From assembly GCA_026873275.1 (NCBI GenBank), contig JANTUC010000013.1:434001-498000 (forward strand): a stretch of DNA of 64,000 nt, given 5' to 3'. Numbering within the stretch: position 1 is the first letter of the stretch; every line of letters starts with the position of its first letter. Below the pieces are notes generated by a model. The model did no database searches, was not told the origin of the DNA, and saw only the letters and a program-made list of their open reading frames with translations. The DNA is from Pseudopithomyces maydicus. Lineage: Eukaryota; Ascomycota; Dothideomycetes; Pleosporales; Didymosphaeriaceae. A program made the position numbers and the translations under genes. Below, piece after piece: positions 8,979 to 21,289 of the stretch.

Positions 8979-11480
8979 CTAGGAAATATGATCATGTGGT
9001 TCAACATCGAGCCCGCGAAGTCGTCTGGCCAGGATTCCTGTACCAGGTGATACGGGGGAGGTGACGACGCCGCGGAAAGCATTGCCTCCATAGCCTACAT
9101 CGCCCCTGTTCAACTTTTCGAAAGAGGTCGTATCACTCCTGGGGCTTTCGAAATTATGTTCGGCCAATGTTGGAGACGGAGTTTGGTCACCGCAGGCGTC
9201 AGGCCCAGGTGATTGCGCTAGGTCAACGTCCATGAAATCTTGAGCAACCGGCTGCGAGGGATTCAATGGCTTGCGTGTCAATGAGAAGGGAATGGGATCT
9301 ATCCCAGACACGAGAGATCGGAAATCAACGTGAGAAGGGCTCCCGGTGAACCTTACTGCAGGCGGAGGAGGCTGTGGACGGTATCTTGCAGCCGCTCCGT
9401 CCATTTGATTATACAGGTGCTGTGACAGTGACAAACCCGCACTACGCCGTCGGAAGGCTTTATCGGACGCGAGTTGTGCAGCGGCAGATGAAGGTACTTG
9501 CGATGCGAGCGAATCCCGTGAAGCCTTATAGGTGCTGTACCGGGGCTCAGGCATCTGTATCTCATTACGGAGCTTCTCTTTTCCATCCGGTACGCGGTTT
9601 GCAAAGACAACACGAATGCTCTTGTAAAGGTAAAAGCGGTCCTTAGATGGACAACATATATGCAAATGAATCAGATAACGTAGAATGGGACGTTCGCTGG
9701 GATCGTCTGAGCTGCTCAAGGATGCCTCGGGACGGTCAGTGCCGAAGTTCTTACGAGTAGCCAGCGGCATGTCGATGATCGGACCGGCCGAGTAGCTGCG
9801 TTGGCGGATAAAGGTCTTTTGGCCCGGTTCCATGTCTGACAAATCGTATGGTACAAGAAACAATTTGACAGCAGTTTTGTTGGGGTTCTTGATGACGATT
9901 TGAAGCTGGCCCTGTTGGGGAATTCGATAACTACCTCCAGGTGGGGCTTTGGGCGACGTTGATCTCCTCTTCTTTTTCTCTTTTCGTCTAAGATCTTTCT
10001 TGGCTCTTCTCTCTAAAATCTGCGCGTCATCGTCCAGTTGATTGCCAAGATCGTCGTAACCTGGATCAGGGACCGTTTGGCGCCGCTTACGTTTGGTTGT
10101 CTCCGCAGGCTCCTCCGGGGGTGCTATCGAATTTTCCAAATCGACAAGACCCACATAGGGACTCGGAGAGTCGTCCGCGATACGTCCATTTCCGGAGTTG
10201 TAGCTGTAGAAAACAGCAGGAAAAGGCACAGCTACGTGAGGTGGACACTTGAGACTGGATTTGCAATGACCTCTACCCAGCACACCAATCTTTGCAATAA
10301 AATTCAGAGGTTTTGAAGGTGTTGTAGACATCCTCCCGCGAAGGATAGACTCTTCATAGGAGCCCACCATTGGTGCATGGTGCAGTGGTGATGCTTCCGA
10401 AGAAAGAGATGGCCTGCGCGACCCTAAGAGCGGCGTCTGGGGGATGGAATGTGGTTGAAACTGGTTGAAAGAGGTCAAAGATCGCCGTGGCTGGTGTGCT
10501 TGATATGGTGCCGCGGTAGCTTTCCGGATGTGACGCGCCGCTGGCGTGCCTGAAGCCGACAAGGTCAAGTTGCTTGGCCTGAAGGTCTCAAATGAACTGG
10601 GCGAGAAAGTATGCCGCCTGCTTCCTCTTTCTGGGCTCTTTGATGATTGCCTTGAGCTCGGCCGGGTGGAGAAATCCAGATCCGTATTGTTCGATTGCTG
10701 GACAAGCGGACTTGTGGGCGGTAGAAAGGCAAACGAAGACAAAGAGGCCTGGGATATGGCTCGCACACGATTGATGGAGGGTTGCTCGGAATTCCAGTTT
10801 TCCTGGTCCTCAGGTGATGGCTCGGCTCGGTTTGATGTTCGTGCAGCAACGGGGAATGAGTGGTGCCATGGAGCTACCGGTGACGTAGCCAGTGGTAGGC
10901 CAGCGTGACTACTACGGTCATCGCTTTGGGTCCAATCCTCCTTCTTCTCTCTAAAGTCTCCCGAATGCAAAGCCGATCTTGGCCGCGCTATCTCCAAGCC
11001 CAGTGACGCATGGTCGCCAAGAGGGTCAGGCGTGCAGGGACGCGAGGTCCTTTGACGACGAGGCGAGAGGAGTGGTGTCTGTGGCCGGTCTCGAGAGCTG
11101 GGCCGAGAAGCGGATGTACCGTCACGGTGGCCATGCTGCAGATACATATCAGCGACTGTGCAGGCAAGAGGGCGCGGTAGGGGCTCTGCGAGGCGGGGAA
11201 AGTGCACTGGACTCACGTGAAGCTGGGTTGGACTGCTCACTCGTTTGAGGCGGTCGATCAGCTCGAGGCGGTCGAGCAGAGACGGATACTGGATCTCGAC
11301 ATCGTGGGCGGAGACGGAGGACACGGACGGGACGGAGGGAGAGGCGGCTCTGGGGTCCAGCGGCGGGGGCTCGAAGGCATTGCCAGGCCTCCCCGCCCTG
11401 TCCGGGTGGTTCGGGGTGGCGGAGGGGTGGGAGGAGTGCGGCAGCGGTTGGGCGTCGTCTGGCTCATGGAAAATGGGCAT
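8979..11480 (-). CDS. Atos/FAM214-like protein
   Basis: A single open frame of 833 residues. The N-terminal 360 residues are Ser/Pro-rich and look disordered. Two conserved blocks of the Atos (FAM214, DUF4210 / chromosome-segregation-in-meiosis) family follow. The first, at about residues 370-440, starts MVGSYEESILRGRMS and continues LNFIAKIGVLGRG and VAVPFPAVFYSY. The second, at about 520-620, contains QIVIKNPNKTAVKLFLVPYD, QKTFIRQRSYS and a later LRYLIHLHICCPSKDRFYLY. A basic KRKRRQ...RRKEKKKRR stretch between the blocks looks like a nuclear signal. A possible 81-nt in-frame intron lies at 11216-11136 (GTGAGT...CTGCAG); splicing would give 806 residues. Family members are linked to transcription and to meiotic functions; the role here is inferred only from similarity. 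Confidence 0.8.
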   Translation of the reverse strand: MPIFHEPDDAQPLPHSSHPSATPNHPDRAGRPGNAFEPPPLDPRAASPSVPSVSSVSAHDVEIQYPSLLDRLELIDRLKRVSSPTQLHVSPVHFPRLAEPLPRPLACTVADMYLQHGHRDGTSASRPSSRDRPQTPLLSPRRQRTSRPCTPDPLGDHASLGLEIARPRSALHSGDFREKKEDWTQSDDRSSHAGLPLATSPVAPWHHSFPVAARTSNRAEPSPEDQENWNSEQPSINRVRAISQASLSSFAFLPPTSPLVQQSNNTDLDFSTRPSSRQSSKSPERGSRRHTFSPSSFETFRPSNLTLSASGTPAARHIRKATAAPYQAHQPRRSLTSFNQFQPHSIPQTPLLGSRRPSLSSEASPLHHAPMVGSYEESILRGRMSTTPSKPLNFIAKIGVLGRGHCKSSLKCPPHVAVPFPAVFYSYNSGNGRIADDSPSPYVGLVDLENSIAPPEEPAETTKRKRRQTVPDPGYDDLGNQLDDDAQILERRAKKDLRRKEKKKRRSTSPKAPPGGSYRIPQQGQLQIVIKNPNKTAVKLFLVPYDLSDMEPGQKTFIRQRSYSAGPIIDMPLATRKNFGTDRPEASLSSSDDPSERPILRYLIHLHICCPSKDRFYLYKSIRVVFANRVPDGKEKLRNEIQMPEPRYSTYKASRDSLASQVPSSAAAQLASDKAFRRRSAGLSLSQHLYNQMDGAAARYRPQPPPPAVRFTGSPSHVDFRSLVSGIDPIPFSLTRKPLNPSQPVAQDFMDVDLAQSPGPDACGDQTPSPTLAEHNFESPRSDTTSFEKLNRGDVGYGGNAFRGVVTSPVSPGTGILARRLRGLDVEPHDHIS

Positions 11481-11701
11481 AGTTCCTCTTGTCTCCTGGA
11501 CACGGCAACATGGAAACTCGCCAGCGCGTCTTCTTCCAAGACGCAGTGGCGAGGCCGTGGGCAGGAGACACGGTGCCGGCTTGCTTGGGCTGAGACGCCG
11601 CCAGGAAGGCGGGGACTTGGATCAGGTGCTGGCAGGAGCGACGGGCAGTCTTTGCGCAATTAAGTGGTGCGCTGGCTCCACTGGCAGCAGCCTCACGGCG
11701 A

Positions 11702-11741
11702 GTGTATGTAGATGTAGATGTGTAGATGTGTAGATGTGTAC
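11702..11741. repeat. (GTAGAT/GTGTAGAT)n microsatellite
   Basis: Short imperfect tandem copies of TGTAGATG about 220-260 bp upstream of the Atos-like start codon. Confidence 0.8.
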
Positions 11742-11960
11742 AGGATCCAGCGTCTCGCTGCTGCCTGCCGTCGTGCTGTCTGCGGCCGCGCTGGAGTGTG
11801 CGTGCGAGTGCTGCGTGCACATGTGGTTGCGGGAGCGGGTGCGAGTGCGGAGCACCAGACAGGCCTGGAGACGATGACGCCGCCTGACAAAGGCAGGCCC
11901 TGATAAAGCAACGCAGCGGCCCGACACGCAGTCGGACCTACCCAGAGGGCCAGAGGCCTG

Positions 11961-11996
11961 CTGGGTGCTGGTGCTGGTGCTGGTGCTGGTGCTGGG
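11961..11996. repeat. (TGCTGG)n microsatellite
   Basis: About six tandem copies of a CTGGTG hexamer, about 250 bp upstream of the FYV7-like start codon. Confidence 0.85.
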
Positions 11997-12248
11997 TCAC
12001 ACGACGCAGCATGACCTCGCGTGAATTGCCCGCCCGGGACGCCTCAAGGGCTTCCGTCATTTGCATCTGCGCGTATGCGCATTATGGGAGCATCCATTAG
12101 CAGCGAGTCACGCCGGGTGACAGCGGAGCCTCTCCCACCGCCTCCGCTCTGCCGCCAAGCCCGTGCCTCTGCGTAGCGCCAGAAACTTTCTTGCCCTGCC
12201 AATACACCAAACACGTCCTGCTGCAGCCCAGACAGAACACACAATCCA

Positions 12249-12925
12249 ATGGCTCCAAAGCGCCCACACGACGGCGATGGAGGCAGACCCGCCAAGAAGC
12301 AGAACAAGGGCTTTTCCGTGGGGCCGCAAAATCTGCCCGACGGCACCCACAGGCGCAAAGGTGGACATGACCCCAGACAGCCTTGTGCGACCACGGTGGC
12401 TGACAGAGTGACTCCGCAGTGCAAAAGATCAAGAAGGGTCTCATCCACAAGGCCAAATTGAAGCAGCAGTACGCCAAGCTGCAGGCCCAAGAGGGCGTTC
12501 CGACCCAGAATCCCGCCTATTACCGCGACGACAGCGACGGAAATGTCGACGAGGAGCCCCAGGAACCCGTCCCCGAGCCCACCCTGGAGCCCCATCCTGA
12601 CCGCGTGAAGATGCTCGAGGAGCCAGAGCCCGAGCCAGAGCCCGACCGAGACGATGCCTCCGGCCCGCGACGGAGGAGACGGCCGCGTCCCCAACCGTTC
12701 GAGAAGGAGGCCGAACTGGGGCGCCAGAAGAAGGAGAAGGCAGAGGCTCAACGGATAGCCCGCGAAGAAGCGCAGAAAGAGCGCGCGCAGAAACTGGCAG
12801 AGAGAGAGCGGTTCCGCAAGACCATGGCCAAGGCCAGGCACGGCGGCCCCAACGGCCAGAGGAAACTTGGCCGCGAGAGCACCGTTTTGCTGGAGAAGGC
12901 TCGTCGCCTAGTCGGGAAATCCTGA
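12249..12925 (+). CDS. FYV7: rRNA-processing protein FYV7-like
   Basis: A predicted protein of 205 residues. Exon 1 is 12249-12360, the intron 12361-12419 (GTGGAC...CTGAC...CGCAG) and exon 2 12420-12925. The exon junction restores the family core: FSVGPQNLPDGTHRRK in exon 1 joins VQKIKKGLIHKAKLKQQYAK in exon 2. The middle is acidic and Pro-rich (EPEPEPEPD), and the C-terminal half is a long charged helix (KEKAEAQRIAREEAQKERAQ) typical of nucleolar assembly factors. FYV7 family members act in pre-rRNA processing for the small ribosomal subunit. This is consistent with the basic, coiled-coil composition, and nucleolar location is inferred. Confidence 0.85.
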
Positions 12926-15159
12926 GTGCCCCCACGATGCACTCACTCGAATAAGCTACACCATGAATCCTACAATGCCTTGCATCCGCTTAGCGAGTCC
13001 CGATCTCGACCCCGCGGCACGTTCCTAAAATAAATCTTTCTACGAGACGCTTGCCATTTGCCGTAGGAATGGATGACTGCTGTCGATATGTCCGTTCTCC
13101 AGATCCTGTATGACATGGACATGGATTTCCATCGTCGGGTTTTGTGCATGGGCATGTCTACAACCTGTCGACCAGGTTCTCGATACGAGCTTGGCGAGCG
13201 TTGATTATGCCCGCGAACCATCGAAGAAGTCGCCCTTTTACGCGCCACTCGTATCAACGCGGTGTCATGGCTGTGCAAGAGGATTGCTAGTCACAATGAC
13301 CCTGCGTCTGTTGAAATTAGTTGTAGTAGTTCCCTACCTCTTGTACGTGACTCTGGATTACCCAAGTTGGTTAGCATCCATGTAGGTTACACATTGCACT
13401 GTGGACATAGGTTTGAAATCAAAGCGGTCTGCGTCAGGTGTGCCTTGATACCCCCGACGGTCAGCTTGTCGGCGACCACGTAGAACAGCGGTGGAATAAG
13501 GAGCTTTCAATTTACAACCTATTCTCACCTCCTTAAGCTATTCTCATTTGCACAGACTATGCTCTATAGAGCAGTGTTTCAGATGGTATTTTTCGTAGAT
13601 CAAAGTAAAAAAGAAATTTCAATATGTCGCCGATGCCGGTGGGGCAAGTGGTTAAAGGAGTATACATGCATCCAGTCTTTTATCGTGATGCCGCCGCAGC
13701 CCTGGAGCTAGTTGGTTGTTGTTTGTCACCCAGGGGCATCCGTCCTGTATGATTTCCAGGTTGGTAGGAAGTCACGAGTCATCTCTGATGCCCAGGTGCC
13801 GAGTTTGCGCGCGATTCATGCCTCCTACAACTCATACAGGCACCGTGTTGATGTGATTTGCTTCTCGATCGCTCCGCCCTTTTGTTTCAATATAATGGCA
13901 TCAGCTCTGACGGCATCGCCGCAAGCTGGTTGGCGTTGTAACATTTCCACGCACTCGCCACGGCGCGAGCACGTTGCGGCTGGCTAGGCGGTATTCAGGT
14001 AGTAGTAACCCATTCTCAAAGTACTGTCTCTAGGTAGCTATACAGTCTAACGTTGCAACGCGCTATGTACAGATGGGCCCATGTCAGAACCGAGGCACTG
14101 ATCGCGGAGCTGAACGCTATGGAACGGCACATTCTATTTTCCTCTTTTCGCCGAAGTCACGTTGCATCGTCTCGGCACTATCTCGGTCAGCAAGGGCAAG
14201 TCCAGCCGGCCGATCGTCTGTCGCAGTATCGCCTCACAGGAACGACAGACCATCTGGCCAGCAACTCACCACCACCAATGTGTATGCTGGCAACGTCTAT
14301 TTCGACTCTGCGTACATTGCGGTCTCATCTGTACGGGCCGGGCCCTGGTCACGACTAGGCCATGGGGCCAAACCGGTGGTTATCATCGGTGGTCTCACGT
14401 TCGAAACAGCCAATGAGGCGGTTTGTCAAGTCGCACCCCTGTTCAACCGAGAGCTGAAGACAGACGAAGCGGAGCAATAAGCTTATTATGTATAGAGCGA
14501 TGCTAAGCTCAACATGGTCCGACATCTAGCGGTGAATGGGCCATGCAGCCCTACCGTGGTAGGCACAGTGGCTTTCCGCTTGGGGATCCCGCCATGGGTA
14601 TCCAACCTGGCCGCCGTTGCAGGGTCCTAGGTAGCCCTACCCAACCGCTATTACCGCACAGTGCGAAGCCTCAATGCACTGCGCACAGTCCTTTTCGCCT
14701 ACTCGAGGAATCTGCAGGTGCGGTCTACTGCCCTGTCTAGTGAATCCAATGATGCGCCACTAATTGAAACCTTGGGCTCAAGGCATTCCTGTCCTCGGAC
14801 TGATCAGTGCCATCCCGTAGCCCTGCAGCCATCGACCTGACCCCAAGCTACCTACACAACGGTTGGCACCTGTTTGCATTTGGCCTAGTTCTTAAAGCTT
14901 CCGTGGCCTGCCATCTTTCTACACCAACTTCATAAGTGACGCAATTCACGCAACTAACACTCGCTACCATTTCACGCTCGCTCACATCCCATCCTGCGCC
15001 ACCATTTAGCCTTCGGCCCGTTACGCTGTCCTTGTACTTTTTCCATCCGTCAGCATCAGTCACGAACCTTAAGACAGACCATCGCTTGTTCCAGGAACCG
15101 AATTTCTTGAACCGCCAACCTCACTTTTTGCCAGCAACATACCCGGGCAACTCCTCGAA
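12926..15159. other. Gene-free stretch
   Basis: About 2.2 kb without a recognisable ORF on either strand. The short ORFs present have no domain signature and overlap one another. The last 200 bp before 15160 are pyrimidine-rich and are the likely 5' leader of the Myb gene. Confidence 0.55.
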
Positions 15160-16608
15160 ATGCTATCCTCCTCTGCACAGTCGAGCGGTCGCTTACCTCG
15201 CAAATGGACTGTGTCGGAAGACCAGAGATTACGAGAAGAAGTGGAAGCTCAGAGTAAGTGGAATACCATCCATCTGATCCACTGTCGGGACAAAACACTA
15301 ACCAATCTTCACAGTGGTAGAAGGAGAAGTAAAAGACTGGTAGGCAGCGACTACGAAACATCCGCACGATGGCATTACTAATGCAACTACAGGTGTCGAA
15401 TTGCAGCGAAACTACCTGGCCGGACCAACAAAGACTGCAGAAAACGGTGGCACAACTCAGTGGCCGGTGGCCTCAAAAAGGGACAGTGGTCAAAAAGCGA
15501 AGACATCCAGCTGGCGAGAGGCGTCGAGCAATACGGCCAGAGGTGAATTTGCCCCTTGGATTCATGTCAACAAACGCTTACAAAATTTTAGATGGACATT
15601 AGTAGCCAATGTGGTCGGATCAAGAAGTGCAGACCGTAAGTTGTGCAGTTTCCGACGATATGAACGCTCTGACAAATTCTAGAATGCGCGAAAAGATGGC
15701 AACAGTCGCTAGACCCCGACCTTGACCGAAGCGAATGGCGAGACACAGATGTAAGCAAACAAGAAAACGGACAAAGGCAATCATATGCCTCTTGTGTGCG
15801 ACTGGCTAATGTTTGTGCCCAGGACAAAATTCTCATCGATGCAGTTCACAGATATGGGCGACACTGGAAAGACATCCAGCGGCAACATTTTCAAGGACGG
15901 TCGAAGAACTGCATCAAGAACCGGTATGTTTGGCTTTTTTTCTCTCGCACGTTTCAATCTGCTAACATTTTTCTCAGCTACACTGTGCTCGTTCGTCGTT
16001 ACCAGAACCAAGGCATCACCCTACCCCCGCCTGCAGGCACACCCGAACCGTGCCTCTCGGACTACCCAGCCACAGATGACGACTACAACTCGGGCGTATG
16101 CGACGACATATTTTCCCACACGGAGGGATCCACCCCTGAAACACAGCACTCGTGGCCTGCACAAGGCACCTACTCTCCCTGGACGTCACAAGAATCGTTT
16201 AACATCATTCCTTCTACCGCCGGGAGTTATGCCCCTGTTCACCAACCGCTTACGGTGAATGTTAGTCAAGCATCACAGTGGGATTGGGCCACGACGTCGA
16301 TGACTCCCGCGCCCATGATGCCCTTAGCATCACCACACATGTACACCAATGTCTCGGAGCAGGCAGCGCTGTCCCCTTACGACCAGTACTCGGCGACGTC
16401 GTCGATGCTCAGTCCCACGGCTTTCCATTTTTCTGGAAACATGGCACGTGGACCAACGAGCTCCCCGGTGTCGAGCCTCTCCGCTTCCCCATCATACCAG
16501 GATCCGCAAGCCATGGCTCAATACATGAGCTACGGAATGCGACGCGATCCCCTTACCAATATTAATATGGAGCTGCTGATGGATATCGTTAGCGTTGTGG
16601 CTGTGTAG
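15160..16608 (+). CDS. Three-repeat Myb-like DNA-binding protein
   Basis: Seven exons give 370 residues: 15160-15253, 15315-15339, 15393-15542, 15592-15635, 15683-15750, 15823-15923 and 15978-16608. All six introns are GT-AG, 47 to 72 nt. Three Myb/SANT repeats follow one another. R1 runs from RKWTVSEDQRL to CRIAAKLPGRTNKDCRKRW. R2 runs from GQWSKSEDIQLARGVEQYG to RWTLVANVVGSRSADQCAKRW. R3 runs from WRDTDDKILIDAVHRYG to HWKDIQRQ and GRSKNCIKNRY. The spaced tryptophans are present in all three, with a few substitutions. The C-terminal 200 residues are rich in Ser, Pro, Gln and Tyr, suggesting an activation or low-complexity region. The joined frames make R1-R3 continuous, which strongly supports the small exons. 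Targets are unknown. Confidence 0.9.
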
Positions 16609-17682
16609 CATGGAAGCAATGATACTATACCCACTGGAAGGGGAATGGACGATTCCGGATTCGGCGCAATCCGGACAATCATCACGAACAACTACAAAGT
16701 ACACTTAATTTCAATAATTCTTCACGAACCAGTTCGCGTTTCACGTTTCATTGATGCTCGCTTTTTTCCCACACATGCATGCTCCCAGCGAACGCCTCCT
16801 TCACGTCTGACATGGGCCCAATTAGGTAAGCCCGTTTGGTTCCCGGACAGGGCGTGCTCGCTACCGTCATGTCGGGGTGTGCTCCGCCAATGCATGCCAC
16901 GCCGGCATGCATTACCTGCTTCTACCTCACGTAGTCTACATACGCGATGTACGCATGTACGTATGTGTGCACATTTCACGCGCGAGTGAACGGGAAAAAA
17001 ATAATGAGATGAAAATCAAGTAAAATAAAACAATTACAGCCGTGGGGTTTTCCCACCCACACGCATCCCGGAAGCCACAAAGCCCGGCGTCCGCGACCGT
17101 CCGTTCGCCGCGACGACCACGCTACAACGGCACCAACTCCACAGAACACTGCTCGATGCCGCGCGACTCAGGCAGCAATCGTCACTGGATCCGCTAGGCT
17201 AATGCGCTCTTGCCCACGTTCCCTTTGTCCCCCCGCGAATCGCTTCTCGCTTCAACCGCAGGTCCCCCCCTCTCTCGCAGCGAGCGCACCACGCCATGCT
17301 GCAGCGCTCGCCTCGCAAAATAGGACCTTGCGGTCTGCCTCGTGTGTGAGTGTACGCGGCGGGCAGATCCTCTTGCCTTGTTGAGGGGCGGGCATTCGTC
17401 GGAGGGGCCAATCTGGCGGGCGCTGCGCAGGGCTTGCGTAACCGTTCGCTCGCTGGGAGGGGGGCAGGCAAGACGGAAGGCGGTCAGGTAGGATGGATGG
17501 GTAGGGTAGGGTAGGGGGAGCGTAGTGGAGGGAGGGCTCGCTCGTCAGGAAGTCGGGCGTGCGTGCTTGGACGCAGCGCACCGCACGTTCACGGCTTCCG
17601 GCATGCTCTCCAGCGAGGTACGGTAGGTGATGTGCAAGGCCGAGCCGACCGACGGCCGTTGGCTGCCGTCCGCGTTGGGTAG

Positions 17683-17740
17683 CTACCTACCTACCTACCC
17701 TACCGTACATACAATCCATACATCCATACATCCATACAAT
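17683..17740. repeat. (CTAC)n and (CATACATC)n simple repeats
   Basis: Four to five copies of CTAC run directly into copies of CATACATC. Confidence 0.85.
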
Positions 17741-19633
17741 ACAGTACCAGAATAGCAATTCGCGTGTGCGTCGTGGGAATATGGATTTGTTGTCGGCACA
17801 GCCAATGGCGCTGCGAGGAAGGGGTGCGCTGGAAGGGTGAAGCCAGCACAACGGCGACCATCATGTCATGGTTCTCTGGCGATTGTACTGTATTTCGTGG
17901 TTGGTGGATCGAGGGAGCAGGGGTCAACGGAGAGGCCGCATGATGGTGCGCTGGGTTTCGGGCCGGGGTGCAGGGATTGCGCTCGCATGTTTGCTCGAAA
18001 GGGTATTCGGAACGAAAGCTTGGTGCGCGGCTAATTCGCTCGTCTGTCGTGTAACGAGGTGAGGACCGTGAGTGTGAGCGAGGGCGACTCACGTGAGCGC
18101 CCGGTAGCCATGGATCCCAGCATCCACGGCTACACCTGCGACGTCGTAGCCGGAAGCGGCATGCGCTTGTCGAGCCTCTGCCGCAGGCCATGCGTGCGCC
18201 GTGTGAAGACGTGAGTGCGAGTGCCGTAGCGAGGTGACGTGTGAGGTGTTCGATGCAGATCCGGCCTTCTGTGAATAGTATTCACTGCATATGTGGGGGA
18301 TTGCGCCAATGGCAAGGCGACGTACCGCTGTCTGTTCATCGACAGCGGAAGACCGGACGGGGACTATGGCCTGCTTGCTTGGCCGGTCCACGAGCCACGA
18401 CAAACCGGTCTGCGGCCAGGTGGTCACCCTGCAGGGATTATCTTGACGTCCAACGTCGAGCGAACGGTCTGCTAGGCTAAGAGCGGGTTCCGCCTAGCCG
18501 GAAGGGCACTGGGCTGCATCTCAAAGAGGACTACGTCTGGAGCATACGAGCTTTATCGATATCATTTGCTTAGCGTGCTGGATGGAAGTTTTCTAGACTA
18601 TTGAGCGAGCGTAAATATAGAACGGCGAGGCTACAATATTGGCCGTCAATAAATCGAATTGTTTGGAAGGTCATGTGGACACAATGGCAATATCGCGTGG
18701 TTCGTGTATGTATGTTTAGAAGATGACGATGGCAAGTTGGCAGCTTGATAAAAAAATTTGTTGGACCCTGGATTCCCTCGCTACATGCCGGTAGTCGTGG
18801 AGCAATCAAACCATTTCGCAAGGGTACCCTCCTCAGGGGTGTAATGCAGTGGACCATGAGACCTATGTCGATCTTGCTACTGACTAGGCGCCGAGGTCCC
18901 TACTCCATAGCATCTACTTACACACCCAAAACACACTAGGAAACCTGCTTCCGCGAGTTCACGCGGTTGCGTTCTTCCACTGCTATCCACTGCCACCGTA
19001 TTCATCGGATTGTGTGTTGTCAGTCAAGATTAACGTAAAAGTTCTCTGTAGATCCCCCTGGCAAAGTTTTCCGGGAGCATTCTTAACCGGCATCCGGGTA
19101 TGCATTACAAACACGAGGCCGTTATTCCCAGCAACTTGCTATACGAAGAAAAAAAAATCCTGAACAAAACGATACTACGAGCAAACTTCCTATCACAGAT
19201 GCACCGCTTGAAGCGGCAAAGTGTACGTCGGGGCCTCAATCCTCCCACATGGCCAGTACGGACATTCCTCCAACATACGCTTTCCACTCCACGGATATAA
19301 TTACATACCGGTCTTTATTTCTCATCTCACCCTGCCCTATCCACGGCCCCCTATAGATCTGGGTTCCCATACCTAGGGAAATAGAGCGGAGTTCCGCGCG
19401 GAAACTTAATCGGCCCGGCGTCAACATTCCTGGTCGCACCCATGCCGCACGAGTCCCGAGTACATAGGGAACCGCGAGGCTGGCAAGCCATCACGACACA
19501 CAAGCTTTTTTCAGGCGGTCCCAAGCAGAGGCTTGACACGATCAAGCTAACCCCCACGAACACACCGAGGGGCTCTCCCCCTTCTTGAAGTAATTATGCG
19601 AGCCCACTCCCGGTGGTGCATCCTTGTTTCAAG

Positions 19634-19660
19634 CTACTTACTTACTTACTTACTTACCAA
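19634..19660. repeat. (ACTT)n microsatellite
   Basis: About six tandem copies of ACTT (read CTTA in another register). Confidence 0.85.
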
Positions 19661-21289
19661 CTTACTTGTCACTTCCCTGACTGACAGGTCGGCCCCCCTC
19701 ATCGGTGAAGCCACTCTGTCGCCCAAAGGCAGCTACAAGTTGGGATCTACACACGTACATGCGTGTGTACAGCGAGGTGTGGAGGTGCCGTTGCGCGAGG
19801 GAAGGATCCCGTGGGGTGGGTGAGCGGCCCAGGGCGCGGACTGGAGTTTAAGCTCTCTCGTAGTGCTGACCGAGGGAACGGTCCGTAGAGATGTGCCGGC
19901 GGCCGCGGACCAGATTCGTGGAATTTTTGGGGTATGGAACCTGAGGGCTGGGTACATAGGGTGGGAACGACAGGGTCTGATTCGGTTGATTTCTGTGCGA
20001 GAAAAAGCTTGCGGAGGTGGTCTTTGGTTGAACGGTGTGATACGCACATTTGAGCGCATAGAATGTACTTGCGTTGGCTCAGTTGGAAATAGTCGAGGCC
20101 AATCATGGGGTTGGTTGTCGTCTTGATGCGACCGACCAATTTGGTCCGGATTACAAACCACGTTTTGCGTTGTAAAAAGATATGGCGTGCTTCGTGATAT
20201 CGGCTGCCCTGCAGAAGAGTCGATGCCAGTTGTCTTTGGAGACGTCATACATATCGAGTATCGATAGGACTAGTCCCAGCGGGCTCATGACCGGATATTC
20301 TTGCAAATGCTCTAGTTCCAATCAACAGCCTTACAGTGGCGTAATCAACGCATACCGATTTCGGTCATGGGTGTAAGAGATTGTCCACGTTGTTCACTTG
20401 TTCTGAAAGGTTACTCAGGCAGGTAACTCTACTACAGTGCGGTTACATTCGGGTGGAACTTGATAGTGTTGCCCGTCTTCTTACAAAACTAAATTTAGGG
20501 ATGTACATGCGGACATGTCAGCATGTTGTGTGGGTCAATAGAGGAACAACACTTTTCAAAAATATATCTATAGATGTCATAGTCATACGAATACAACATG
20601 CCCGAAAGGGTAGACTATACTAACCTATTTCAAAATGACATCTATAAACAAATGTAGTCGGAGAATTGTTGGAAATGGTTAGATCTGTGTAACCCATGTA
20701 CCCTGTCTCTGCACGTCTAACAGTCATTCACGTGCATAGAACTTTGCATGCGACTCCGAAATTCTTCTCTGTTGCCAAGAGTGGGTCATCTTTACGAGGC
20801 TGACCGGAAGGCAACATTGGGATACTCGAATTGCTGAGTCACCTGCGGATGTCCGTTAGCGTCGATCCTTCCACTGCAGTGCGTCGCAACACAACAGGCC
20901 CGTAAGCGCATCACTCCCGTGGTTGAAGGCTACAGCACAGCCTCGGACGCGTACGTCTCCCGTGGGGAGAAGGATGCAGAGGATGCCGGCCATATCGTTA
21001 ACGCGCTCGGACCTCGTCAAGGGTTCAGATAGTCGCAAACTCCAACAAGGCCAGCCCCCATGTCCCTGCTTCCGCGCTTCTGCGTTTGCGTCCTCTCTCC
21101 ATGTACCCTCCTAGTTGGGTAAATAATCTCTGGCAAAGGCAAAGCGGGGCATCATTCATGTGCGTTGATTCTAGTGCATGCACCTCGCAACATCCCTGTA
21201 TAAGCTTGCTCGTTCTTGTTCCCATCCTCTTTAGTCAACAGGTGCGTCTTCCATAATGTGGGCCTCAAGATCCATCGCACGTGTCCTCG

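Larger units (their letters stand above)
11481..12248. promoter_or_regulatory. Divergent promoter region, Atos-like gene and FYV7
   Basis: The 768 bp between two divergent start codons are GC-rich and carry two short tandem repeats (11702-11741 and 11961-11996). ORFs here on both strands are simple-sequence artefacts. No individual binding site could be assigned. Confidence 0.4.
16609..21289. other. 4.7-kb gene-poor block
   Basis: No ORF in this block shows a domain, a signal peptide plus body, or spliced continuity with another. It contains tetranucleotide repeats (17683-17740 and 19634-19660), a GGGTA-rich stretch near 17495-17520, and mixed AT-rich and GC-rich patches. I saw no terminal inverted repeats or reverse-transcriptase motifs. 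It may be decayed sequence or long UTRs, or may hold non-coding RNAs that I cannot recognise. Confidence 0.5.

Noticed and set aside
13630..13700. tRNA-like start (GCAAGTGGTTAAAGG)
   Set aside because: No matching acceptor stem, anticodon arm or TTCRANNC loop follows.
17495..17520. GGGTAGGGTAGGG stretch resembling telomere repeats
   Set aside because: It is short, internal and not the TTAGGG unit of filamentous fungi; it belongs to a wider simple-sequence patch.
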